From Prolixibacteraceae bacterium (GTDB taxonomy: Bacteria > Bacteroidota > Bacteroidia > Bacteroidales > Prolixibacteraceae): a stretch of 40,623 nt of DNA. This document shows, in pieces, positions 18,828-28,281 of the stretch; position 1 is the stretch's first letter, and each line of letters starts with the position of its first letter. The position numbers were made by a program, and so were the translations under genes. A model generated the notes under the pieces. That model saw nothing but the letters and a program-made list of their open reading frames with translations, ran no database searches and was not told the origin of the DNA. The stretch covers positions 1 through 40,623 of the forward strand of contig JAQIBQ010000518.1 in NCBI GenBank assembly GCA_027859005.1, in the 5' to 3' direction.

Positions 18828-20972
18828 ATGAAAAGCTTTAAGTTTTTGTCGCTTTTTATCATAGCGATATTATCTTTTTTACTTTGTAATGCTGAAGATG
18901 GTTACGATCTTTGGTTAAGGTATGTTCCTATTGAGAATGCTCAACTTTTAAGTAGCTATCAAAGTAAATTGCAAAGTGTTGCTGTAACCGGTAACTCATC
19001 AACATGCAATGTAATTAAAGATGAAATAGCTAAAGGCTTCTCAGGACTGTTAAAACTCGACATTGAAGTTTCAGATACATGGGACAAGCAAAGTATACTG
19101 ATAGGTACTTCTGCTACTTCTACTGAAATAAGTCAATTGAATATTACCAACGATCTTTCAAATGAGGGATATGTAATTTCAACTCAGGAAATAAATAATA
19201 CTAAAAGCATAGTTATAGCAGCAAAAACCGATGTGGGTACTTTGTATGGTACTTTTCATTTTTTAAAACTTTTGCAAACGAATCAATCAATCGACAATTT
19301 AAATATTGTTGAAAATCCTAAAACAACACATCGATTATTAAATCATTGGGACAACCTTGATCGAACAGTTGAGCGTGGATATGCTGGATTCTCAATTTGG
19401 GATTGGCATAAATTGCCAGACTATATCGATCCTCGATACAAAGATTATGCTCGCGCAAATGCTTCAATTGGAATTAACGGTTCGGTAGTTAGTAATGTAA
19501 ACTCAAATGCATTAATACTAACGCCTCAGTATTTGAATAAATTAAATGGTTTGGCTAAAGTTTTTCGGCCCTATGGAATAAAAGTATACTTAACAGCTCG
19601 CTTTAGTGCACCTATTGAAATTGGTGGATTGAAAACGGCCGATCCATTAAACAGAGAAGTTCAGCAATGGTGGCAATCAAAAGTGGATGAAATATATTCT
19701 ATCATTCCCGACTTTGGTGGTTTCTTGGTTAAAGCAAATTCCGAAGGTCAACCTGGGCCTCAAGATTACGACCGGTCACATGCCGATGGTGCCAATATGT
19801 TGGCAAAAGCAGTAGGTAAATATGGTGGTGTTATAATGTGGAGAGCTTTTGTTTATAGTCATGAAGTGCCAGACGATAGAGCCAAACAAGCCTACGCAGA
19901 GTTTAAACCACTTGATGACGAATTTATGGACAATGTTTTTGTTCAAACAAAAAATGGTGCCATCGATTTTCAACCACGCGAACCATTTCATCCTTTGTTC
20001 GGTGCTCTCAAAAAAACACCGATTATGATGGAATTTCAAATCACGCAAGAATACCTTGGTTGTGCTACACACTTGGTTTATTTGGCTCCACTCTATAAAG
20101 AAGTGTTAGATGCAGATACCTATGCCAAAGGAAAAGGGTCAACGGTTTCGAAAGTAATTGATGGTTCACTTTATAACCATAAATATTCAGGAATGGCTGG
20201 CGTTTCAAACATAGGAAACGACAGAAACTGGACCGGTCACCCCTTTGCTCAATCGAACTGGTATGCATTTGGTCGTTTGGCCTGGAATCCCGAATTAACT
20301 TCTGAAAAAATTGCTGATGAATGGTTGCGAATGACCTTTACCAATAATTCAACTTTTATTCAAACAGTAAAACCTTTAATGTTGAATTCACGCGAATCTA
20401 CAGTGAATTATATGACTCCACTTGGACTCCATCATCAAATGGCTTGGGATCATCATTGGGGACCTGGCCCTTGGGTGAATATTGGTCGTCCAGACTGGAC
20501 TTCGAAATATTACCATCGTGCCGATTCTCTTGGTATTGGTTTTGATCGTTCTTCTACTGGAAGCAATGCTACTGAACAATATTTTCCAGAAGTACGCGAT
20601 CGATTTAACAATGTTGAAACTTGTCCTGAAGAATTTTTGTTATGGTTCCATCATTTGCCTTGGGATTATAAAATGAAATCGGGAAATAGTTTATGGAACG
20701 AACTCTGTGAAAAGTATTATCAGGGTGCTGCCGATGTTCAACAAATGCAGAGAGATTGGGATAGCATTGAAGCTTTGGTTGACGAAGAACAATATGATCA
20801 TGTAAAACAATTGCTTGCAATTCAGGTAAATGAAGCTATTTGGTGGCGTAATTCAATGTTGTTGTATTTTCAACAATACTCAAAGTTGCCTATTCCAGAG
20901 AAGTATGAAAAGCCAACTAAAAGCTTAGAATATTATCAAAATTTAAAATTCCATTTTGTGCCGGGTATCTAA
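18828..20972 (+). CDS. GH67 alpha-glucuronidase, secreted
   Basis: EDGYDLWLRYVPI, LNHWDNLDRTVERGYAGFSIWDW, NPELTSEKIADEWLRMTF, LGLHHQMAWDHHWGPGPW. Start at ATG 18828 gives a signal peptide. Confidence 0.94.
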   Translation: MKSFKFLSLFIIAILSFLLCNAEDGYDLWLRYVPIENAQLLSSYQSKLQSVAVTGNSSTCNVIKDEIAKGFSGLLKLDIEVSDTWDKQSILIGTSATSTEISQLNITNDLSNEGYVISTQEINNTKSIVIAAKTDVGTLYGTFHFLKLLQTNQSIDNLNIVENPKTTHRLLNHWDNLDRTVERGYAGFSIWDWHKLPDYIDPRYKDYARANASIGINGSVVSNVNSNALILTPQYLNKLNGLAKVFRPYGIKVYLTARFSAPIEIGGLKTADPLNREVQQWWQSKVDEIYSIIPDFGGFLVKANSEGQPGPQDYDRSHADGANMLAKAVGKYGGVIMWRAFVYSHEVPDDRAKQAYAEFKPLDDEFMDNVFVQTKNGAIDFQPREPFHPLFGALKKTPIMMEFQITQEYLGCATHLVYLAPLYKEVLDADTYAKGKGSTVSKVIDGSLYNHKYSGMAGVSNIGNDRNWTGHPFAQSNWYAFGRLAWNPELTSEKIADEWLRMTFTNNSTFIQTVKPLMLNSRESTVNYMTPLGLHHQMAWDHHWGPGPWVNIGRPDWTSKYYHRADSLGIGFDRSSTGSNATEQYFPEVRDRFNNVETCPEEFLLWFHHLPWDYKMKSGNSLWNELCEKYYQGAADVQQMQRDWDSIEALVDEEQYDHVKQLLAIQVNEAIWWRNSMLLYFQQYSKLPIPEKYEKPTKSLEYYQNLKFHFVPGI

Positions 20973-20977
20973 ATTTT

Positions 20978-21007
20978 CTCCCAACTCTCTGAAGGGGGAG
21001 TTAGGAG
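20978..21007. repeat. GC-rich intergenic inverted repeat
   Basis: CTCCCAACTC ... GAGTTAGGAG in otherwise AT-rich DNA. Confidence 0.45.
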
Positions 21008-21069
21008 AGGGTGAATAGAACTCTTTTCAATGGAATATTAGAATGGTTACAATAATTTAGTAGTAATTT

Positions 21070-21100
21070 TTAAAGTCCCCTTTAGGGGATATAGGGGTAA
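21070..21100. repeat. Second intergenic GC-rich repeat-like element
   Basis: tcccctttaggggatataggggt immediately upstream of the SDR start codon. Confidence 0.4.
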
Positions 21101-21105
21101 AGAAA

Positions 21106-21930
21106 ATGAGTTATATCGATACGCTTTTTGCGTTAGAAGGGAAAGTTGCAGTAATCACTGGTGGAGGAGGCGTATTGGCTTCAGAAATTGGAAGTGGATT
21201 ATCAAAAGCAGTTGTTAAAATTGTGTTTTTAGATATTAACGAAGAAGCTGCAGTTGAAGCTGCAAATCGTATCGTAGAAAAAGGTGGCGAAGCAACAGGC
21301 TTAAAAACAAATGTACTTGAATTAGATGCCCTCAAGGCAACCCGAGATGTTGTACTTGAAAAATACGGGAAGGTAGACCTCTTGTTGAATGCCGCTGGAG
21401 GAAATATGCCAGGAGCAACAATTTCTCCTGATAAAACGATATTCGATTTAGATGTTTCTGATTTAGATAAGGTAACAAGTTTGAATTTCAATGGGACTGT
21501 TTTGCCTTCAATGGTATTTGGCGAAGTAATGGCAAACCAACGCTCAGGTAATATCATTAACATTTCGTCGATGGCAGCTTTACAGTCTATTACACGGGTG
21601 GTTGGCTATTCTGCAGCCAAAGCTGCAGTTTCAAACTTTACATCGTGGATGGCCATGGAACTGGCATTGAAATTCGAAGGATCGGTTCGTGTAAATGCTA
21701 TTGCACCTGGATTCTTTATTGGCAATCAGAACAGAGCCTTACTTACTAATCCCGATGGATCTTATACCGAACGAGGACAGCAAGTAATTAATAAAACTCC
21801 AATGGGACGTTTTGGAAAAGCTAACGAATTGGTTGGTGCAATCATGTTTCTAAGTAGCGAAGCGGCAACTTTTGTAACGGGTGTAGTTTTACCAATTGAT
21901 GGTGGTTTTAGTACCTATAGTGGAGTTTAA
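21106..21930 (+). CDS. uxuB: SDR oxidoreductase, probable D-mannonate oxidoreductase/fructuronate reductase (SDR-type UxuB)
   Basis: VAVITGGGGVLASEIGSGL, NAAGG, YSAAKAA, GG C terminus; adjacent to uxuA. Confidence 0.82.
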   Translation: MSYIDTLFALEGKVAVITGGGGVLASEIGSGLSKAVVKIVFLDINEEAAVEAANRIVEKGGEATGLKTNVLELDALKATRDVVLEKYGKVDLLLNAAGGNMPGATISPDKTIFDLDVSDLDKVTSLNFNGTVLPSMVFGEVMANQRSGNIINISSMAALQSITRVVGYSAAKAAVSNFTSWMAMELALKFEGSVRVNAIAPGFFIGNQNRALLTNPDGSYTERGQQVINKTPMGRFGKANELVGAIMFLSSEAATFVTGVVLPIDGGFSTYSGV

Positions 21931-21936
21931 AAACAA

Positions 21937-21994
21937 GTCATTAGCCAATAGTCATTAGAAAATAACTAATGACCATTGACCATTGACCAATGAC
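21937..21994. repeat. Palindromic short-repeat element in the uxuA leader
   Basis: gtcattagccaatagtcattag ... ctaatgaccattgaccattgaccaatgac: internal direct repeats (attgacc) and inverted arms. Confidence 0.5.
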
Positions 21995-22001
21995 TAAAAA
22001 T

Positions 22002-23186
22002 ATGAAATTTATTTATTCGTGGCGATGGTTTGGTCCAAACGATCGTATTAAACTTAATGAAATTCGTCAGGCGGGTGCAACTGGAATTGTTTCGGCTTTG
22101 CATCAAATACCTGTTGGCGATGTGTGGTCTAAAGAAGCCATTCTAAATAGAAAGAAAGAAATAGAAGATGCAGGTCTTACTTGGCAAGTAGTGGAAAGTT
22201 TGCCAGTAAGTGAAGACATCAAAAAGATGAGTGGCAACCATTTGCTCCATATCGAAAACTATAAAACATCTATTAAAAATTTGGCAGAATGTGGATTAAA
22301 TACCATCTGTTATAATTTTATGCCAATACTTGACTGGTCTAGAACCAAACTTAAGCTGGATGTTGGAGATGGTACTTATACTTCGGGTTTTGAATTAGCC
22401 ATGTTTGCTGCTTTCGATATTTTCATTTTAGAACGAGAAAATGCCAAAAATGATTATTCAGAAGAGGTAATAGCTAAAGCACAAGAATACCTTTTCAATC
22501 TCGATGATGCGAAAGTTGCAGAATTAAAAGATACTATTTTATACGGATTGCCTGGTTCCTTAGAAGCATATACACTTGAAGAGTTTCGAGCCATGCTCAA
22601 TACCTACAAAGGAATTGATAGACCAAAACTCAAAGCACATTTGAGTTCTTTCCTAAATCAAGTTGTTCCAATTGCTGAAGCTAATAATGTGAAAATGGCA
22701 GTACATCCCGACGATCCACCATGGAATTTGCTAGGATTGCCGCGAATTGTAAGTACCGTTGATGATTTGCAAGAAATTGTTGAAATGATTAAATCACCAT
22801 CGAACGGAATTACATTGTGTACTGGTTCGTTAGGAGTTGGACATTTTAACAAGTTACCTGAAATTGTAAAAGCTCTTGCTCCCAACATTCACTTTGTTCA
22901 TTTACGAAATGTGGTACGAGATAGTGACTTGAATTTTCAGGAAGATACTTTTTTTGAAGGCGATATTGATATGATAGCAACGGTAAAAGAATTGATTAAA
23001 GAAGGGAAACGCCGCGAAGCCGAAACCGGAGAACAATGGGTTGTGCCTTTGCGCCCCGATCATGGTCATCAGATGCTGGCCGATTTGGGTCAAGAAAATT
23101 ATCCGGGATACAGCCTTTACGGTAGAATGAAAAATTTAGCTGAAATTAAAGGCCTTACTTTAGGTGTTATCAATCTGATGAAATAA
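22002..23186 (+). CDS. uxuA: Mannonate dehydratase
   Basis: KFIYSWRWFGPNDRIKLNEIRQAGATGIVSALHQIPVGDVW; LCTGSLGV; RPDHGHQM. The listed start (21990) lies inside the repeat; ATG 22002 is preferred. Confidence 0.9.
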   Translation: MKFIYSWRWFGPNDRIKLNEIRQAGATGIVSALHQIPVGDVWSKEAILNRKKEIEDAGLTWQVVESLPVSEDIKKMSGNHLLHIENYKTSIKNLAECGLNTICYNFMPILDWSRTKLKLDVGDGTYTSGFELAMFAAFDIFILERENAKNDYSEEVIAKAQEYLFNLDDAKVAELKDTILYGLPGSLEAYTLEEFRAMLNTYKGIDRPKLKAHLSSFLNQVVPIAEANNVKMAVHPDDPPWNLLGLPRIVSTVDDLQEIVEMIKSPSNGITLCTGSLGVGHFNKLPEIVKALAPNIHFVHLRNVVRDSDLNFQEDTFFEGDIDMIATVKELIKEGKRREAETGEQWVVPLRPDHGHQMLADLGQENYPGYSLYGRMKNLAEIKGLTLGVINLMK

Positions 23187-23240
23187 AATATTTTTTTATT
23201 TTTTCGGGAAGAGTACATTTGCTTCTTCCCGAAGAATTTA

Positions 23241-23399
23241 TACCATTTACCACAATGAATGAGCCATATTCTTTCATTCTTTTGGGTTTATGCTTCGTTA
23301 AAAATATCGCCGTAGCTATGGCTATGCCTATGTTTTTTGCCTAGTCTAAACCCAAAATATCTAAAACAATTTATAGCTCATTTATTATCGCAAATGGTA
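23241..23399. mobile_element. MITE-like non-coding element with imperfect long terminal inverted repeats
   Basis: TACCATTT...AAATGGTA ends, further arm similarity (aatgagc; 11-bp TTTTGGGTTTA/TAAACCCAAAA), flanked by TTA on each side. Confidence 0.55.
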
Positions 23400-23475
23400 T
23401 TACTTCAATATTTGTGGTTTTGTAATTATAAGTTTGAATTACTTACTTATCATTCTGAAATGAAACCATACAACC

Positions 23476-24181
23476 ATGAAAACACTTCTACTATTCGATT
23501 CTTATTTTGGGAATACCGAGAAAATTGCTAGAGCAATAGCTGAGGCATTTATTGCTGAATCAGATTTTGTAATTAAACGAAGCAGCGATGTAACTGCCAA
23601 TGAGCTTTACGACTAACCTGAGTTCGATTTAAATTTTCGAATTCAGATTGAAATAAAAAGCTGATATACAAGGCATTTTTTTAAGGAATAGCGAGCTATT
23701 GCGAAAAAAAATAACGTAGGAGATCAGGTTTTTATTCAAAGATTAGATTTTATCGCTTATAAACAGCAATCTTCTTCCTGTAAATCACTATTTCTAAGCG
23801 TTCTGAATCAAAAAATTTACGTCGAACTCAGGTTGCTATCAACTCTTAATAGTAGGTTCCCCCACAAGAGGTTTTCAACCCACAGAAGGTATTGCCAAAT
23901 TGATTAAAGCAATACCCAAAGACGCACTTCGAGAAATCAAAATTGCGGCTTTTGATACTCGTATTGCACTAGAAACAATCAATTCAAAGGTTTTAAAGAA
24001 AATAGTACATACTGGAGGTTATGCTTCAAAACCTATTGCCAAAAGATTAGTAAAGAAAGGAGCGCAACAAATTGCTGAACCGGAAGGTTTCATCGTGTTA
24101 GATAACGAAGGACCACTAAAAGAAAATGAACTTACTAGAGCAAAGGCTTGGGGAAAATCAATTTTAGAAAGCTGCAGTTAA
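23476..24181 (+). pseudogene. Flavodoxin gene interrupted by a 220-bp element
   Basis: MKTLLLFDSYFGNTEKIARAIAEAF...ANELYD | insertion | YQLLIVGSPTRGFQPTEGIAKLIKAIPKDALREIKIAAFDTRI...ILESCS*. Removing 223 nt (element plus 3-bp duplication) gives 483 nt = 160 aa plus stop. Confidence 0.88.
23616..23835. mobile_element. MITE-like insertion in the flavodoxin gene
   Basis: 13-bp inverted repeat AACCTGAGTTCGA (23615-23627)/TCGAACTCAGGTT (23822-23834); CTA on both sides; no long internal ORF; internal T-run/AATAGCGAGCTATT/A-run. Confidence 0.78.
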
Positions 24182-25413
24182 CGTTTCTTCTTTTTCTTCT
24201 TCTTCCTTATTGATACCGATTCTGCTTCGTCTTTTAAAAGCATTTGCCAGTTATCGTTATGCTCATTGGTAAAGTCAATAGTTTCAACGTAATCCGATTT
24301 GCTAATTTCCAGTTCATCGATCGAACCACCAATGTATTTTTCAATGTCAGCAAGTAATTCTTTTTCTTCTGTGCTACAGAATGAAACAGCATTTCCCTTT
24401 TGATTGCCACGTCCGGTTCTACCAACACGGTGAACATAGTTTTCATCTTTATCAGGTAAGTCGTAATTCACTACAAAATCTACATTTGGAATATCAATAC
24501 CACGAGCACTAACATCGGTAGCAACCAACATTTTTACTTCACCTGTACGAAAAGCATTCATGGCTTCGTCACGTTCTGTTTGAACTTTATCGCTGTGAAT
24601 AGTAACGCTGGTAATATTTACACGTTGCATAGCTTTTAGAACTCTTTCGGCTCGAACTTTTGTACGTACAAAAACCAAAATTTTACTCTCTGGGTTTTCG
24701 TTTACCATTCTTTCAAGGAAAAAACGTTTGTCGTCCATTTCAATGTGCGCCACATGGTGGGTTACATTTTTTGAAACCGGATTTTTAGGTGAAATCTGAA
24801 TTCGAATAGGGTTGTTAACCAATGAATACGCCAACTTCTTAATTTTGGGACTTATAGTTGCCGAGAAATAAAGTGTTTGACGCTTTTTGGGCAAGTATTT
24901 AATTAGGTCCATTATGTCTTTATAAAAACCTAAATCGAGCATTTGATCTGCTTCGTCAATTACCAATATTTCGGCTTTCCATAAATGCAGGTGTTCTTGA
25001 TTTACTAAGTCGAAAATACGGCCAGGAGTTGCAACCAATACATCAACTCCTTCTTTCAGTTTTTTAATTTGTGGTTCTTGATCTACTCCGCCAATTATTA
25101 CCGTTGAGGTAATCCCAGTGTTTTTTGCTAAGGCATTAAATACGCCATTAATTTGCTTTGCTAATTCGTGAGTTGGAGCCATAACCAAACATCGAATTCC
25201 ATCTTGCTTTTTCTTATTCTGTATTAAAATGTCTAAAATTGGAATAACAAAAGCAGCAGTTTTTCCTGTTCCTGTTTGAGCAATAGCAAGCACATCCTCG
25301 CCATCTATTACATGTGGAATTGTTTTATACTGGATATCGGTTGGGCGTTTAAAATTAGCGATTTCCAAATTTTTCTTTAGCTGTTCGGCTAAACGATAGG
25401 CTTCAAACTTCAT
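24178..25413 (-). CDS. DEAD-box RNA helicase (RhlE-like) with basic C-terminal tail
   Basis: AQTGTGKTAAF, DEADQMLD, SATIS, HRVGRTGR; ends KKKKKKKR. Confidence 0.92.
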   Translation of the reverse strand: MKFEAYRLAEQLKKNLEIANFKRPTDIQYKTIPHVIDGEDVLAIAQTGTGKTAAFVIPILDILIQNKKKQDGIRCLVMAPTHELAKQINGVFNALAKNTGITSTVIIGGVDQEPQIKKLKEGVDVLVATPGRIFDLVNQEHLHLWKAEILVIDEADQMLDLGFYKDIMDLIKYLPKKRQTLYFSATISPKIKKLAYSLVNNPIRIQISPKNPVSKNVTHHVAHIEMDDKRFFLERMVNENPESKILVFVRTKVRAERVLKAMQRVNITSVTIHSDKVQTERDEAMNAFRTGEVKMLVATDVSARGIDIPNVDFVVNYDLPDKDENYVHRVGRTGRGNQKGNAVSFCSTEEKELLADIEKYIGGSIDELEISKSDYVETIDFTNEHNDNWQMLLKDEAESVSIRKKKKKKKR

Positions 25414-25754
25414 AGTGTAATTTTCTGCCGCGAAGATACAACTTCCTATATTAAAAGATGCAGCTAATTTACCTGTTTGTACAAAAGGATTATATCGGTT
25501 TAATTGTGAGAGATAGCTGCTGTCTTTTTTTATACTAAAAACTGCTTGTTCGTCTATATTTCACTGCTAATTGTCGGCATTTACTTGTGCTGAAGGTAAA
25601 TTTATATTAGTTGACTTACACGAATTTAAATGTTGACCATTGATATTATTTGTTTTATCATAAATAAAAATGCATTCGTGGAATAGGCTACGTTATTGCC
25701 CAATAAAAGACAATAAAGTCTTATATTTGTAGTGTAAACGAAAAACAAAAAGAT

Positions 25755-25844
25755 ATGTTATACTTATTAATCGCAGCAGGAATATTTATGGTAGCAGTAG
25801 GTCTTGCTTTAGTCAAAGAGGAAAGAGATAATTCAATTTCTTAA
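25755..25844 (+). CDS. 29-aa single-TM microprotein (not in the ORF track)
   Basis: MLYLLIAAGIFMVAVGLALVKEERDNSIS*; TATATTTG-like box upstream and a strong terminator downstream. Confidence 0.5.
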   Translation: MLYLLIAAGIFMVAVGLALVKEERDNSIS

Positions 25845-25888
25845 GTGTAGATAAAAATAATCTAGTGCCGTTTATCGGTCAAACATAC

Positions 25889-25916
25889 AATAGCCCATAG
25901 AAAGGGCTATTTTTTT
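25889..25916 (+). terminator. Intrinsic terminator downstream of the microprotein ORF
   Basis: AATAGCCC atagaaa GGGCTATT followed by TTTTT. Confidence 0.85.
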
Positions 25917-25962
25917 GTTTTTAATTTTTTGGTTAATGCATGATGTCATGAGTCACAATAGC

Positions 25963-26235
25963 CTATTTATTAACTTCTTCTATAATCGTTTCTAATTCTT
26001 CTTTCTTTTTTTCTGATAATTTACTATCCTCATTTACAGAATTTGAACATATTTGTTCCATTAAATCATCTACTACATCGTTGAACTTTGCAAACTGATT
26101 ACAAAACTTACATGCCATTAAATGCATTGATAATTGTGTGCGTTGCATAAGAGAAAGTTTCTTATACTTTTTTATGGAAGTTAATCGTGTAGCTTCGTTG
26201 CAATCAAGCATAATCATGTGCATTAATTTCTTCAT
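25963..26235 (-). CDS. Small ZAS-type anti-sigma factor-like protein
   Basis: HLMACKFC (HX3CX2C) zinc motif; 90 aa, no TM; 10 nt downstream of the sigma gene. Confidence 0.72.
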   Translation of the reverse strand: MKKLMHMIMLDCNEATRLTSIKKYKKLSLMQRTQLSMHLMACKFCNQFAKFNDVVDDLMEQICSNSVNEDSKLSEKKKEELETIIEEVNK

Positions 26236-26245
26236 CTTTCTGGTT

Positions 26246-26836
26246 TTAATTCTCCCACTTATTTTTTATACACTCACGCATCTGTAATTTCGCTCGGTGA
26301 ATGATTACCCATAAATTAGACGAAGTGATATCAAGTTCCTTACATATTTCTTTTGAACTAAAATCCTCCAAGTTTTTCATTCTAAAAACTTCAGACCATT
26401 TAAAAGGAAGTAAATCCATGCATACCTTTAAAATTCGCATAAATTCTTCTCGCTCTAATGGTTGATCTGCTGCCTCGTGAAAATTTGTTGGTTCATGACC
26501 TTTTACCCATTCACCACTACTTTTACCTTCGTTGTAGAAAAAATGATCGTTACCTTCTTCGTTATTAATATCGTAGAACTTCGAAGCCATTTTCTTTTCC
26601 TGACTTCGGTAATAGTCGATAATCTTATTTCTTAGGATTGTATACAACCATGTTTTCTCAGAGCTATCACCTTTAAATTTGGGTAAGCTTTTTAATGCAG
26701 AAATGAATGCTTCTTGAACTAAATCTTCGGCAAGTTGATTGTTGTTTACTCGAATTAGAGCAAATCGATACAACTGGTCTGAATATAATTTTACCCAGTT
26801 ATTGGGTTCACAACTATGCTTTTGAATTTGACTCAT
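26246..26836 (-). CDS. ECF (sigma-70 family) RNA polymerase sigma factor
   Basis: LAEDLVQEAFISALKSLPKFKGDSSEKTWLYTILRNKIIDYYR; sigma4 region FSSKEICKELDITSSNLWVIIHRAKLQMRECI. Confidence 0.88.
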   Translation of the reverse strand: MSQIQKHSCEPNNWVKLYSDQLYRFALIRVNNNQLAEDLVQEAFISALKSLPKFKGDSSEKTWLYTILRNKIIDYYRSQEKKMASKFYDINNEEGNDHFFYNEGKSSGEWVKGHEPTNFHEAADQPLEREEFMRILKVCMDLLPFKWSEVFRMKNLEDFSSKEICKELDITSSNLWVIIHRAKLQMRECIKNKWEN

Positions 26837-26958
26837 ACTATGCAAGATAATAGCATTCTATAAACAATACAATACGAAAATGTTTTACTACTGTAAAAAA
26901 TCACTTCTTATCCTATTGACTTTAGGTATTTTTGAATCAATATTAAAAATGAAAAGCT

Positions 26959-28146
26959 ATGTACGGACAAATAAAAACTGACTTGCAAGAGACTTTAAAT
27001 GAATTAAAGAAACAAGGCTTGTTTAAAACAGAACGTATAATCTCCTCGGCGCAAGGAGCTGAGATTACGGTAACAACAGGTGAGGAAGTTCTTAATTTTT
27101 GTGCGAATAATTATTTGGGTTTAGCAAATAATGAACAAGTAGTAAGGGCTGCTCAAGAAACCATGGGCGAATGGGGATTTGGCTTGTCAAGCGTTCGATT
27201 TATTTGTGGTACTCAACAAATTCATAAAGATCTTGAGCAGAAAGTTTCTGATTTTTTGGGTACCGAAGATACAATTCTTTATTGTGCTGCTTTCGATGCA
27301 AATGGTGGCGTTTTTGAACCATTATTAGGAGACGATAGTGCCATAATTTCTGATGAGTTGAATCATGCTTCTATTATCGATGGTGTTCGGTTGTGTAAGG
27401 CTAAACGATTTAGATACAGACACTCCGATATGGATGGATTGGAAACTTGTTTGATTGAATCGCAGGCTTTAAAGTATAGGATAGTAGTCACCGATGGTGT
27501 TTTCTCTATGGACGGTGATATTGCAAATTTGAATGCAATATGTGATTTGGCTGAAAAGTATGATGCTCTGGTTCTGGTTGATGATAGTCATGCTACAGGA
27601 TACATTGGAAAATCAGGAAGAGGAACTCATGAGCATTGTAATGTTATGGGGCGAGTGGATATTATTACGTCGACTTTTGGAAAAGCATTAGGTGGAGGAA
27701 ATGGTGGATTTACATCGGGCAAAGCAGAAATTATTGAAATGTTGCGTCAGCGTTCACGTCCATATTTGTTCTCAAATACACTGGCCCCAGCTACTGTTGG
27801 AGCTAGTATCAAGGTGTTAGAGATGTTGTCTGAATCGGTCGAACTTCGTAACCAAACCATGCAAAATGCCAAATTATTTCGTGCTAAAATGGAAGCTGCT
27901 GGTTTCGATTTAGTGAAAGGAAACACAGCAATTGTACCCGTAATGATTTACGATGCTCCTTTGGCTGTAAAGTTGGCTAACGAATTATTAAAAGATGGAA
28001 TTTATGTAATTGGTTTTGTATATCCTGTTGTTCCAAAAGGGAAGGCTCGTATAAGGGTTCAACTGTCGGCAGCGCACACCGAAGCACATATAAACAAAGC
28101 CGTTGATGCTTTTATTAAAGTTGCTAAAATGCTTGAGATTAATTAA
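26959..28146 (+). CDS. kbl: Glycine C-acetyltransferase (2-amino-3-ketobutyrate CoA ligase)
   Basis: CANNYLGLANN, DDSHATGYIGKSGRGTHEH, TSTFGKALGGGNGGFTSG. Confidence 0.9.
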   Translation: MYGQIKTDLQETLNELKKQGLFKTERIISSAQGAEITVTTGEEVLNFCANNYLGLANNEQVVRAAQETMGEWGFGLSSVRFICGTQQIHKDLEQKVSDFLGTEDTILYCAAFDANGGVFEPLLGDDSAIISDELNHASIIDGVRLCKAKRFRYRHSDMDGLETCLIESQALKYRIVVTDGVFSMDGDIANLNAICDLAEKYDALVLVDDSHATGYIGKSGRGTHEHCNVMGRVDIITSTFGKALGGGNGGFTSGKAEIIEMLRQRSRPYLFSNTLAPATVGASIKVLEMLSESVELRNQTMQNAKLFRAKMEAAGFDLVKGNTAIVPVMIYDAPLAVKLANELLKDGIYVIGFVYPVVPKGKARIRVQLSAAHTEAHINKAVDAFIKVAKMLEIN

Positions 28147-28281
28147 AATTAGAATTGAATTTTAATCTCAAATTTGTTAAAACTTGCAAATAATTTAAAA
28201 ATAATCCTCTTTTATTTTGAACATTCGGATAATTTATTCAAAATTTGAGCTCGTTAGATAAAGCACTTAAATTCAATTGCG

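Noticed and set aside
23203-23233. TTCGGGAAGA/TCTTCCCGAA hairpin as a terminator of uxuA
   Set aside because: No downstream T-run; plausible but not firm enough to list as a feature.
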